A DNA stretch of 40,755 nt from Alphaproteobacteria bacterium BRH_c36 (GTDB lineage: Bacteria; Pseudomonadota; Alphaproteobacteria; Rhizobiales; Hyphomicrobiaceae): the NCBI GenBank assembly GCA_001516065.1, contig LOEV01000058.1:1-40755 (forward strand), in the 5' to 3' direction. Below are positions 15,489-23,755 of this stretch, piece after piece. The first letter of the stretch is position 1; each line of letters starts with the position of its first letter. The translations under genes and the position numbers were made by a program. The notes under the pieces are model-generated. The model made no database searches. It was not told the origin of the DNA and worked only from the letters and a program-made list of their open reading frames with translations.

Positions 15489-15779
15489 GGCATGTGGTCT
15501 CCATACTTAGGGTGTGGCGCTGGATTGCTGGAAGTCTCTACGTTCCAAATCCCGGCTCAACTGCGTGTTCATCTGACCTAAAAGACGGAGTTGTTGACCG
15601 GACGTTACAGGTGGCTGTCGGCAAACCGGCTTTGGAGTGCAAGGTCCTGTGTGCCGTTGGCCAGGTGATTGAACCGAAGCACGCACTCTGTCGACAATGA
15701 TCGTGTTAACGCCTATCGGGCAATCGTCGAGCCGTGTCCGGGTTCGGCTCATCTTTTCCAAGACACGCTGGAGACCCCA

Positions 15780-16241
15780 ATGATCATCGCAATGCTTCTC
15801 GCCACGACGCTCGCTCTGGCATCATTCCTGTTCCACTTCGGCGTACTGCGCGGGCTGTCGGGGAGCTTGGCGAGTGTTCCGATGACCAACAGTATCCGCA
15901 TTCTCGTTATCGTATTGGCTATCCTCACGGCGCATCTGCTGCAGGTCGTGGTGTACGCAATTGGGTTTGTTGTTGCAGTAGAGTTTTTTTCGATTGGCGG
16001 CTTTGGTGGCCGTGGTGTCGAAACACACCTGGATTATCTCTATTTCTCGATTGTGAGTTTCACATCCCTCGGACTGGGCGATGTCTATCCTCTTGGTCAC
16101 CTCCGTCTTCTCACCGGTGTTGAAGCGCTCAACGGCCTTTTACTGATCGCGTGGTCAGGTTCCTTCATTTATACGGCCATGGAGTGGCTCTGGCCCTGGG
16201 AGCCCTGTGCCGAGCCCAAGGGTCGTAAGTCAGACAATTGA
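15780..16241 (+). CDS. Two-TM potassium channel-like protein
   Basis: 153 residues with membrane segments near residues 2-20, 40-68 and 109-133 and a pore segment between them carrying TSLGLGD (95-101), similar to the K+ channel selectivity filter of Ion_trans_2 proteins. ATG 15780 has GGAG six bases upstream. It lacks a large cytosolic domain, so it is probably a simple channel rather than a gated TrkA-type one. Confidence 0.75.
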   Translation: MIIAMLLATTLALASFLFHFGVLRGLSGSLASVPMTNSIRILVIVLAILTAHLLQVVVYAIGFVVAVEFFSIGGFGGRGVETHLDYLYFSIVSFTSLGLGDVYPLGHLRLLTGVEALNGLLLIAWSGSFIYTAMEWLWPWEPCAEPKGRKSDN

Positions 16242-16263
16242 GGCTCAGTCTTGCGTTGCGACT

Positions 16264-17151
16264 TCAGGCAGTCTGCGTGGGGTCTTGCGAATATAGGACC
16301 AATCCAACTCCCATGATCGTCAACGCGATTCCCCAAGCCTGATAGGCATTAAGTGTCTCGTCGAAGAGAAACCAACCCATCGACAGGCCAAATATGGGAA
16401 CGAGAAAACTGAAAGCATTTGCATGACTGAGCTGGGTCTTCTCAAGGGCCGAGAACCAAAGCCAGTAGGCCAGCGCCGTGCCGGGCAGGCTGACAAACAC
16501 AAGGATTCCGAGGAAGTCGTATGACCAAGTGACGTCAGTCGGATCTTCAGTAAGTGCACCAACCAGTGCGAGTGGAATAGAGCCGATCAGCATTTGCAGC
16601 CCCATGGCCATAAGCGCATCGAGTTTGCCGGAAAGCGTCTTGATCATGACGTTGCTTACCGAAATTCCAATGGCGGCAAGCAGAATGTAGGCGATGCCCA
16701 GAATGTAGTTTTGCTGCTCGCCGGCCACAAGTTGAGGCGAACTAATGACGAGGATGCCAAGGAAGCCTACCAAGAGGCCTGCCCTTGATTGGGCCGTCAG
16801 GCTCTCATTCAAGACGAAAGCGCCGAGCCCAGCTGCCAGCAGCGGCTGAGCATTTGCGATGACCGTGGCAAGCCCGGGGGAAACGAATTCGGCAGCATGA
16901 AACATGCCTAGAAACCCCAGTGTCGTCGCTCCGACACCGACAATAGTCAGCCTTATCCACAACTTCGCCTCGACCGGCAATTTTTGACCGAGCGTAATCG
17001 CAATGGCTGTGAGCGTTAGGCCGGCGAATCCTGCGCGCAGTGTGGCAAATGTCACGTGGGGAGCAAGTTCGATGCCTATTGCAAGTGCTGGAAAACAGGC
17101 GGCCCATAGCAGCATGACGACTACGATTTGCGCGATCGTCAAGCAGCTCAA
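16264..17151 (-). CDS. EamA/DMT-family transporter
   Basis: About 295 residues with ten predicted membrane helices in two EamA repeats (first around 10-130, second around 150-285). Typical features are WAACFPALAIGIELAPHVTFA in the first repeat and GTALAYWLWFSALEKTQLS in the second. This family exports amino acids, drugs or metabolites. The best start is TTG at 17151, five bases after AAGGAAC; longer starts up to 17238 would add about 29 basic non-membrane residues and are less likely. The substrate is unknown. Confidence 0.8.
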   Translation of the reverse strand: MSCLTIAQIVVVMLLWAACFPALAIGIELAPHVTFATLRAGFAGLTLTAIAITLGQKLPVEAKLWIRLTIVGVGATTLGFLGMFHAAEFVSPGLATVIANAQPLLAAGLGAFVLNESLTAQSRAGLLVGFLGILVISSPQLVAGEQQNYILGIAYILLAAIGISVSNVMIKTLSGKLDALMAMGLQMLIGSIPLALVGALTEDPTDVTWSYDFLGILVFVSLPGTALAYWLWFSALEKTQLSHANAFSFLVPIFGLSMGWFLFDETLNAYQAWGIALTIMGVGLVLYSQDPTQTA

Positions 17152-17302
17152 TCTCTGTTCCTTTTGGCTGGTGAACCTGCCGCGACATTTCCTTGGCCAG
17201 CCATGTCCGTGCAGATGCTGCCGTCGCAACATCCACACGGAACTTGCGGGCTAGGCGGATCTAGTAAGTTTCCGCGGTCCCGTTTGAGTCAGACGGGTTG
17301 CG

Positions 17303-18013
17303 CTATGCACCCCACGCCCAGTTGACGACCCGAGCGGCCTCCGAACGCCCGAGATCTGTATCGACAGACTTCACGCCGGGGACGTTTTCCGTTGCGATAC
17401 GGGCAGCGCGTTGCTCCTTGTCGGTCTCAACTTCGCCCCACAGGTGGACGTTGCCATCGTGAACAGTAACGTTCATAAGCGCCACATGCAGTCCGTCGAC
17501 GCTCGCCAAAGCTTCCATCACTTTTGTGCGCAGGGCCCGGTCATCGAGGTTCGGCATCGCTTTGGATTGCTGGGCTGTTGCAGCCAGCCCGTGCAGCAGA
17601 TTCGCGCGGCTGACGATGCCGACCAGCCGATCATTATCGACCACGGGAACTCGCTTGATCTTGTTCGTCTCAAGCAGCCGTGCGATCTCCGCAACGGGCG
17701 TGTCCGAACCGATCGTGACGACGTCTTTTGTCATGACGTCGGATGCATTGCGTCCCTCGACTTTGAGGAATTCCGAAATATTATTTGGTGGAGCTGAGAA
17801 AATGCCGAGCCACCATGATCCCCTCGCATCAGTGTCGCCCTGAAGGCGACGCATCAAGTCGCCTTCGCTGACGACGCCAAGTAGACGCCCTGTTTTGTCG
17901 ACGACCGGGACGGCGCTTATGCCGTGCTTCAAGAGCAGATTGGCAACGTCGGTTACACTGGCGTCGCCCCCTACAGAGATGACCTTGGTTGTCATGATGT
18001 CGCTGGCGTGCAT
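17303..18013 (-). CDS. CBS-pair and BON-domain protein
   Basis: 236 residues. Two CBS domains (about 4-58 and 92-143) are visible through ASDIMTTKVISVGGDASVTD with VPVVDKTGRLLGVVSEGDL, and ASDVMTKDVVTIGSD with VPVVDNDRLVGIVSRANL. A BON domain (about 165-232) follows with VTVHDGNVHLWGEVET. CBS pairs bind adenine nucleotides and BON domains bind membranes or phospholipids. The start at 18013 has AGGAG seven bases upstream. It is divergent from the sigma factor gene at 18280. Confidence 0.85.
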   Translation of the reverse strand: MHASDIMTTKVISVGGDASVTDVANLLLKHGISAVPVVDKTGRLLGVVSEGDLMRRLQGDTDARGSWWLGIFSAPPNNISEFLKVEGRNASDVMTKDVVTIGSDTPVAEIARLLETNKIKRVPVVDNDRLVGIVSRANLLHGLAATAQQSKAMPNLDDRALRTKVMEALASVDGLHVALMNVTVHDGNVHLWGEVETDKEQRAARIATENVPGVKSVDTDLGRSEAARVVNWAWGA

Positions 18014-18233
18014 TGGGGTTGCTCCTCTTTCAACGGACAATTTGGATTTTCATGAGCATACCGGCAATTTGAACTGCCACGGCTCCTCTGGAAGTATCGA
18101 AATACCAATCCGGACGAGCAACGCGATTGAGGCAAGAACAAGCTTGCGTTCTTTCAATGCCGGCCTGTATGAGGAGGACGGTAAAATGCTGCTCGCGTTA
18201 CACTCGTTGAAAGAACTGCAGTACTGTCGATCA

Positions 18234-18260
18234 TCGCCTATCGTTCTTGGCGATAGGCGA
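18234..18260 (+). promoter_or_regulatory. Perfect 10-bp inverted repeat upstream of the sigma factor
   Basis: TCGCCTATCG (18234-18243) and CGATAGGCGA (18251-18260) are exact reverse complements around a seven-base loop. It ends 19 bases before ATG 18280 and just precedes the ribosome binding site. It may be an operator, a terminator-like or translational control hairpin for the sigma gene. Confidence 0.6.
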
Positions 18261-18279
18261 TCTCAACGGAGATGGGACC

Positions 18280-18888
18280 ATGACGGACAGCAACGAGGTG
18301 CAACCGAATAGCGACGCCGTTCACGCGGTCATGGTCGAGATCCAGCAAGACCTTTTGCGGATACTGACTCGGCGCCTTGGAAACCAAGACGAGGCAGCCG
18401 ACGTCTTGCATGACTTCTACGTCAAGGTTCTGGCGCGGATGGGCGATGTGAAGGACACGGAGAAACTCCGCGGCTGGATGCGTCGGGTTCTGGAAACAAC
18501 TCTGATTGATTATTATCGGGCTCAGGGAAAGAAGCGTCGAGGCGAGGCCGAGTTGAAGCTTCTGGAGCCCGAGTCTAAAGGCAGTGAGACTCTGGACGAG
18601 TTGGACCTTGCGATCTGCATGTGTCTCTACAAACTGCTGCCAACGTTGAAGTCTGAATATGCCGAAGTATTGTGGCGTGCAGACCTTATGGGTGAGACCC
18701 GGAAGGAGATCTCGGCCAAACTCGGGCTTTCACCAAGTAACCTGCGGGTTCGGTTGCATCGTGCGCGGCAGGCGCTGAAGCAGCGTCTGCAAGAGACCTG
18801 CCAAGTCTGCCCGATCCATGGGTTTTTGAGCTGTGGCGAAGACTGCGTGATGGTTGATCGGAAAAATCGCTCCAGGATCCCGACCTGA
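18280..18888 (+). CDS. ECF sigma factor with Cys-rich C-terminal tail (CorE/ECF44-like)
   Basis: 202 residues: sigma region 2 (about 17-85, ADVLHDFYVKVL and GWMRRVLETTLIDYYRA) and region 4 (about 115-172, HTH around SPSNLRVRLHRARQALK). The linker has C113-M-C115, and the tail reads C174-Q-V-C177-P-I-H180 then C185 and C189. Metal-sensing ECF44 factors such as CorE have a CxC and a Cys-rich tail of this kind, whose metal state switches activity without an anti-sigma factor. No anti-sigma gene is adjacent. The start at 18280 has GGAG eight bases upstream. A paralog is at 29159. Confidence 0.8.
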   Translation: MTDSNEVQPNSDAVHAVMVEIQQDLLRILTRRLGNQDEAADVLHDFYVKVLARMGDVKDTEKLRGWMRRVLETTLIDYYRAQGKKRRGEAELKLLEPESKGSETLDELDLAICMCLYKLLPTLKSEYAEVLWRADLMGETRKEISAKLGLSPSNLRVRLHRARQALKQRLQETCQVCPIHGFLSCGEDCVMVDRKNRSRIPT

Positions 18889-19016
18889 CTGTAACGGTCC
18901 TGCTTATCGTCCGTCTATCTTTCACATGCTCGGCAGCTTCGGGCTGAAGCTTGCGGCTGCGATTGGGTCGCTACAAGCAGGCCTGGCCGGCTCACCCCAT
19001 GTGGAGGACAAGGTCC

Positions 19017-19382
19017 ATGGACGTCATCGCCTATTTCTTGGTGTGGGCCGTGATCTGGTACTTCCTGATGCGCGTCGGCTGTGGCGCCCACGCATCTGGA
19101 CATGGACATGGACATAGCCATGGCGGCGCTGCGCGGGACCACACAGGTCATAGCGCGAACGGACAGTCTTCTGAGTTGAAGTGGATTGCGCCTGCTCAGG
19201 ACGTCGACCCGGTCTGCGGCAAGACGGTCAGCACGGAAAAGGCCAAGTCAAGCGTGCACGACGGCGTGGTCTACTATTTCTGTTCCCGCGAATGCCGTGA
19301 GATGTTCGAAGCGGCGCCCGAGCAGTACGTTGGCGCGCAAGCCGAGCAGCCATCCCAAGAATTGGAGGCCGGCCATGTCTGA
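19017..19382 (+). CDS. Membrane-anchored YHS-domain protein with His-rich linker
   Basis: 121 residues: one N-terminal membrane segment (about 4-20), a His/Gly run (HASGHGHGHSHGGA), then a YHS domain (about 62-105) with DPVCGKTVSTEKAK and YYFCSRECREMFE. YHS domains bind metal through their Cys residues and are linked to copper and other heavy-metal handling. GGAGGACAAGG lies upstream. It overlaps the DUF5676 gene by eight bases and so probably begins the long operon downstream. Confidence 0.8.
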   Translation: MDVIAYFLVWAVIWYFLMRVGCGAHASGHGHGHSHGGAARDHTGHSANGQSSELKWIAPAQDVDPVCGKTVSTEKAKSSVHDGVVYYFCSRECREMFEAAPEQYVGAQAEQPSQELEAGHV

Positions 19383-19713
19383 TCTCTCCATTGCCCCGAG
19401 GACTCGCAGTCGTTCAGGCACGCCCTTGCCGATCACGCAGACGCCAAGGATTCCCGTGTTCGCATTCGGCATGAGTCTAGGATTGTTCCTCGCTGTGACG
19501 TTTGCGTTGTGCGTCGGTTTCGATCTGCTGTTTCCAGGGCAAGCCATGTACGAGAGTTGGTTAAAGCTGTTGCCCGGTTTCACTTGGCTGTCGTGGCCGA
19601 GCTTCTTTCTCGGTTTGGCCGAGAGTTTCGCCTATGGCTGGTACATCGCGCTCGTCTTCGCTCCCCTCTTCAACATCTTTTCTGCGATGAGCCGATCTGG
19701 AGACAGATCATGA
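19375..19713 (+). CDS. DUF5676-family membrane protein
   Basis: 112 residues with two membrane helices (about 28-50 and 72-104) and the typical segments GMSLGLFLAVTFALCVGFDL and GLAESFAYGWYIALVFAPLFN. DUF5676 proteins are often found beside YHS proteins and heavy-metal ATPases. It overlaps both neighbours by a few bases (ATGTCTGA and ATGA), so translation is probably coupled. The function is unknown. Confidence 0.75.
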   Translation: MSDLSIAPRTRSRSGTPLPITQTPRIPVFAFGMSLGLFLAVTFALCVGFDLLFPGQAMYESWLKLLPGFTWLSWPSFFLGLAESFAYGWYIALVFAPLFNIFSAMSRSGDRS

Positions 19714-21542
19714 CCGCAGCGGTATCAACAAAGGCTGTCAAGCAAATCGAATGGCATCCTGCACAAACTTCGAACCAGTTCATCCTGGTGCCAGAAAGGG
19801 TGACGGATACACCGCAAGGTGATGCTGGAATGTACGCTGCGTTCGGGCACGATGTTTTCCGCTACCAAGTAGATCTGTGGCAGCGAAACATTCTTTTCTG
19901 GGACACGCTGAGGCAGCGCGCCAACAACATGCTGGAGCATGAGCGCGCCGGTTTACCCCCGCTTCTGGATTTCAAGTACGAGATCATTCTTGACGCCCGC
20001 GGCTTCGAGCATCCGGCCAATTACGCGCTCCTGCGCATAACGGAAGTCGGTGAAGATTGCTGGGAAGACTGCGTCGACCCCGACAAGCCGCCTGTCATCG
20101 TTGTCGATCCACGTGCGGGGCATGGTCCTGGGATCGGCGGCTTCAAACACGAATCGGAAGTCGGCATGGCCCTGCATGAGGGGCATCCCGTCTACTTTGT
20201 TGTGTTCTTCCCTGAGCCTGCGCCAGGACAGTCGATTTCTGATGTGCTGCATGCGTTAAGGCGCTTTGTCGAGGAAGTCGCCAGGCGGCATTCCGGAACG
20301 CCGCCAGTTCTGTACGGCAACTGCCAGGCTGGCTGGGCCGTCACGTTGCTATCGGCGGACTGCGAAGGTCTGGCCGGTCCGACGGTCTTGAACGGGTCGC
20401 CACTGTCCTATTGGGCTGGCGAATCTGGTGTGAACCCCATGCGGGTCTCCGGTGGTCTGCTTGGTGGCGCATGGCTTACGCATTTTATTTCTGATCTCGG
20501 CAATGGCCGTTTTGATGGGGCCTGGCTTGCCCAGAATTTCGAGAACCTCAAACCGGAAAAAGCCATTTGGGAGAAGTATGCAGGCCTGTTCCACAGTGTC
20601 GACTCAGAGCGAGACAGATTCCTCGAATTCGAACGCTGGTGGAATGGTTTTTATTTCCTGAGCCGCGAAGAGATGCTGGCGATTGTCGAGAACCTGTTCA
20701 TCGGTAACAAATTGGAACAGGGGCTGATGCAGGTGTGCGCAGGCTGTATTGCCGACCTCCGGCGCATTCGCTCTCCCGTGATCGTCTTTGCCTCATACGG
20801 CGATAACATCACACCGCCGCATCAGGCTTTGGGCTGGGTTCCAGCAGTCTACAAGGATACCGACGATCTCAAGAAGGCAGGCCAAAGGATCGTCTATCTA
20901 ACTAACCCGCATGTTGGTCACCTCGGGATTTTCGTGTCCGGCAAGGTCGCGCGGCTCGAACACCGGGCGATCCTGGAGAGCCTCGACGAGATAAAGGCCC
21001 TAGATCCTGGTCTCTATGAAATGAAGATCGACAATCCGTCGGGCAATCCTGACTGCCACAAGCCCGACTATTCCGTTCGTTTCGAACATCGGCAAGTCGA
21101 GGACTTGAAGGCTGACTATCCGCGCGCGGCGTTCGAGAAGGTGCAGCAGGTCTCAGAGTACAATGAGACGATGTATCGGACATTCGTAAGCCCGTGGGTG
21201 AAAAGCATGACAAATCCCTGGCTCGCCGAGGGCCTGAAGTGGATGCATCCGATGCGAACGAGTCGGTACATGTTTTCCGAAACGTTCAATCCTTGGATGC
21301 GTTGGGTTGCCATGTTGGCGGAGACCGTTGCGAAGGACCGAAAGCCACTCCCCAAGGATCATCCGCTCATCGAAAAGGAGCGCGAGCTCTTTGATGAGAT
21401 CAGCACCGCGATCGAACGCGCGCGTGTTGGCCGAGATGCGAGCTACGAGCAGCTCTTTAGCTTGCTTTATGGAGGGGCTGCAGTCATTGCGCCGGGGGCG
21501 AGATCTGATCTGCTTTTGGCGGAGAAAGTCCATGGCCGCTAA
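19710..21542 (+). CDS. DUF3141-family protein (PhaC-like alpha/beta hydrolase)
   Basis: 610 residues with a PhaC-related alpha/beta hydrolase core. The lipase-like box reads GNCQAGW with Cys205 as the likely nucleophile, followed by an Asp region (ASYGDNITPPHQALGW) and a His region (NPHVGHLGIF). The long N- and C-terminal extensions are typical of DUF3141. The gene starts in an ATGA overlap with DUF5676 and overlaps ackA by 11 bases. It commonly sits beside acetate kinase, phosphotransacetylase and PhaC in alphaproteobacteria, suggesting a role in acyl-CoA or PHB metabolism. Confidence 0.85.
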   Translation: MTAAVSTKAVKQIEWHPAQTSNQFILVPERVTDTPQGDAGMYAAFGHDVFRYQVDLWQRNILFWDTLRQRANNMLEHERAGLPPLLDFKYEIILDARGFEHPANYALLRITEVGEDCWEDCVDPDKPPVIVVDPRAGHGPGIGGFKHESEVGMALHEGHPVYFVVFFPEPAPGQSISDVLHALRRFVEEVARRHSGTPPVLYGNCQAGWAVTLLSADCEGLAGPTVLNGSPLSYWAGESGVNPMRVSGGLLGGAWLTHFISDLGNGRFDGAWLAQNFENLKPEKAIWEKYAGLFHSVDSERDRFLEFERWWNGFYFLSREEMLAIVENLFIGNKLEQGLMQVCAGCIADLRRIRSPVIVFASYGDNITPPHQALGWVPAVYKDTDDLKKAGQRIVYLTNPHVGHLGIFVSGKVARLEHRAILESLDEIKALDPGLYEMKIDNPSGNPDCHKPDYSVRFEHRQVEDLKADYPRAAFEKVQQVSEYNETMYRTFVSPWVKSMTNPWLAEGLKWMHPMRTSRYMFSETFNPWMRWVAMLAETVAKDRKPLPKDHPLIEKERELFDEISTAIERARVGRDASYEQLFSLLYGGAAVIAPGARSDLLLAEKVHGR

Positions 21543-22749
21543 GCCACGGATACTTGTGATTAATAGCGGCTCGTCGAGCATCAAGTTTGCGACCTTCGAT
21601 CTGGCACGGGTTGAACCGCAACGGGTTTTTTCGGGAGCACTCGAGCGGATCGGCCTCGAAGCCGGGCGCTTCCTGGCAACGAACAACCACGGTGAAGTTC
21701 TCATCGATGAAACGCAGGAACTGCCCAATCATGTCGTTGCCTTGGACCTGCTTCTTGCATGGATCGAAAAACGGCCTTCGGACTCGAGCCTTACCGCAGT
21801 TGGACATCGCGTGGTCCACGGCGGGCCGGAGTGTGATTGTGCATTACGTGTGACGCCGTCCCTAGAGGCGGAATTGAAGCAGCTGATCCCACTCGCGCCG
21901 CTACACCTGCCGCATAACCTCGCTGCTATCACAGCAATTCGCCTGCGACGGACTGACCTCATTCAGGTCGCCTCTTTTGACACCGCCTTTCACCATGGAT
22001 TGCCCCGAGTGGCACAGCTGACGGCCCTGCCGCGGGAATTCGAAGACGATGGGATCAGACGCTACGGGTTTCACGGTCTGTCCTACGAGTACGTGATTGA
22101 GGACGTGCGGCGGCATGAGGGGGCAGAGGCAGCCAACGCAAAAATGATCATTGCCCATCTGGGCAATGGCGCCTCTATGGCGGCCATCCAGAATAGTCGC
22201 AGCGTCGAGACCACGATGGGCTTTAGTACACTCGCGGGCCTACCCATGGGGACGCGTACCGGCGATCTCGACCCTGGCATCATGCTGCACCTCTTGATCG
22301 AGAAAAAAATGCAGCCGGAGGCGCTGCAGCACCTGCTTTACGAGCAATCGGGCCTGCTGGGACTTTCTGGCTTGAGCCGTAACATGTCAGATCTTCTCGA
22401 GCACCAAGAGATGCCGGCAGCGCGCGAGGCGATCGACTATTTTTGTCACCATGCCCGACGGCACCTGGCCGGTCTGACGGCCTCGCTCGGAGGACTTGAT
22501 CGGGTGGTGTTCACGGGCGGTATCGGAGCCAATTCTCCTGAGATCAGGGCGCGTATTTGTGCAGGCCTCGACTATCTCGGCATCATTGTCGATCCGGATC
22601 GCAACGGCACCAAGAAGCGGGTTATTTCCGCAGACACAAGCCCCGTGCGCATCGAGGCGTTCAAGACCGATGAAGAATTCGTCATCGCCCGGCACACGCG
22701 CGATGTGCTGGCGTTACTTCCGGCAGCAAAGGCCTACGCTCATGGCTAG
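21532..22749 (+). CDS. ackA: Acetate kinase
   Basis: 405 residues of the ASKHA fold: LVINSGSSSIKF at the N-terminus, GHRVVHGG, FDTAFHHGLP, RRYGFHGLSYEYV, HLGNGASM and MGFSTLAGLPMGTRTGDLDP. These are the substrate and nucleotide motifs of AckA, which interconverts acetate and acetyl phosphate. It overlaps the DUF3141 gene upstream and the phosphotransacetylase-like gene downstream, forming an AckA-Pta pair that yields ATP or acetyl phosphate under low oxygen or overflow. Confidence 0.95.
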   Translation: MAAKPRILVINSGSSSIKFATFDLARVEPQRVFSGALERIGLEAGRFLATNNHGEVLIDETQELPNHVVALDLLLAWIEKRPSDSSLTAVGHRVVHGGPECDCALRVTPSLEAELKQLIPLAPLHLPHNLAAITAIRLRRTDLIQVASFDTAFHHGLPRVAQLTALPREFEDDGIRRYGFHGLSYEYVIEDVRRHEGAEAANAKMIIAHLGNGASMAAIQNSRSVETTMGFSTLAGLPMGTRTGDLDPGIMLHLLIEKKMQPEALQHLLYEQSGLLGLSGLSRNMSDLLEHQEMPAAREAIDYFCHHARRHLAGLTASLGGLDRVVFTGGIGANSPEIRARICAGLDYLGIIVDPDRNGTKKRVISADTSPVRIEAFKTDEEFVIARHTRDVLALLPAAKAYAHG

Positions 22750-23752
22750 AAGTCCTTCCAATCTGGACGAGCTTGTCGCGCGCGCCAGGACGCATCCGCC
22801 GATCCGCGTGGCCATCGTGGCTGCGGCTCAGGGCCTTGCTCTGAAAACCGTAAAGGAAGCAACGTCGCTTGGGTTGATTGAAGCAAAACTTATCGGCGAC
22901 CGTGATGCAATCCTGCAATGCGCCAAGGACGCGGATCTGGACATCAAGGCTGACGGAATAATCTCGGCAACGGACGAGGCCATGGCCGCGCGCCAAGGGG
23001 TTGAACTCGTGAAGTCCGGCAACGCCGATGCCGTGATGAAAGGACATATCCACACCGATACCCTGATGAAGGCCCTGCTCAACTCGACAAGTGGCCTCAG
23101 GCGTCCCGACCGGCGCGTGAGCCATGTTTTCATGGTCGATGTGCCGACCTATCCCAAGCTCCTGGCGGTGACCGACGCGGCGATCAACATCGCCCCGGAT
23201 CTCATGGCCAAGGCGCAGATTCTTGAGAACGCAATCGATCTGCTGCGTCTCATTGGAATAGAAACACCCAAAGCCGCTGTGCTTTCGGCCGTCGAGACGA
23301 TCAACCCGGCCATCATCTCGACGTTGGATGCCGCAAGCCTCACCTTGATGAACAGTCGGGGGCAGATTGCCGGAGCGATCGTCGACGGCCCGTTGGCCTT
23401 CGACAATGCGATTTCGGCGGAGGCGGCGCGTGAAAAAGGCATCGTCTCGGAAGTTGCCGGAGATGCCGACATCCTTCTCGTCCCCGACCTGATCTCTGGC
23501 AACATCCTCGCGAAGAACCTTGAATATCTGGCCGGTGCCATGGCCGCGGGCGTCGTGATGGGGCTGTCCGCGCCGGTGGTTCTGTCATCGCGCGCCGATC
23601 CTCCGGCTGCACGGTTGGCGGCGTTGGCTTTGGCAGTCCTGATGCATCAGGGAGAACGCGGAGTGCAACGACCGGAACGCGAGGCCGAATCGGGCTCGTC
23701 CATTGACTGCGCAGCCCAGCCCGAGGCCGCCTGCTGTCCAAGTGGAGCATGA
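22742..23752 (+). CDS. Phosphate acetyl/butyryltransferase (Pta-type, lone catalytic domain)
   Basis: 336 residues with the phosphotransacetylase fold: VKGHIHTDTLMKALLN-like region (GHIHTDTLMKALLNSTSGL), VDVPTYPK, AVTDAAINIAPD, LSAVETINPAI, DGPLAFDNAISAEAAREKG and LVPDLISGNILAKNLEYL. In many alphaproteobacteria this domain follows a MaoC hydratase domain in one bifunctional protein; here that part is absent, and a matching MaoC protein is at 36307. The enzyme converts acyl-CoA and phosphate to acyl phosphate for AckA. The C-terminus carries a short Cys-rich tail (CCPSGA). It overlaps ackA by eight bases. Confidence 0.9.
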   Translation: MARSPSNLDELVARARTHPPIRVAIVAAAQGLALKTVKEATSLGLIEAKLIGDRDAILQCAKDADLDIKADGIISATDEAMAARQGVELVKSGNADAVMKGHIHTDTLMKALLNSTSGLRRPDRRVSHVFMVDVPTYPKLLAVTDAAINIAPDLMAKAQILENAIDLLRLIGIETPKAAVLSAVETINPAIISTLDAASLTLMNSRGQIAGAIVDGPLAFDNAISAEAAREKGIVSEVAGDADILLVPDLISGNILAKNLEYLAGAMAAGVVMGLSAPVVLSSRADPPAARLAALALAVLMHQGERGVQRPEREAESGSSIDCAAQPEAACCPSGA

Positions 23753-23755
23753 CCC

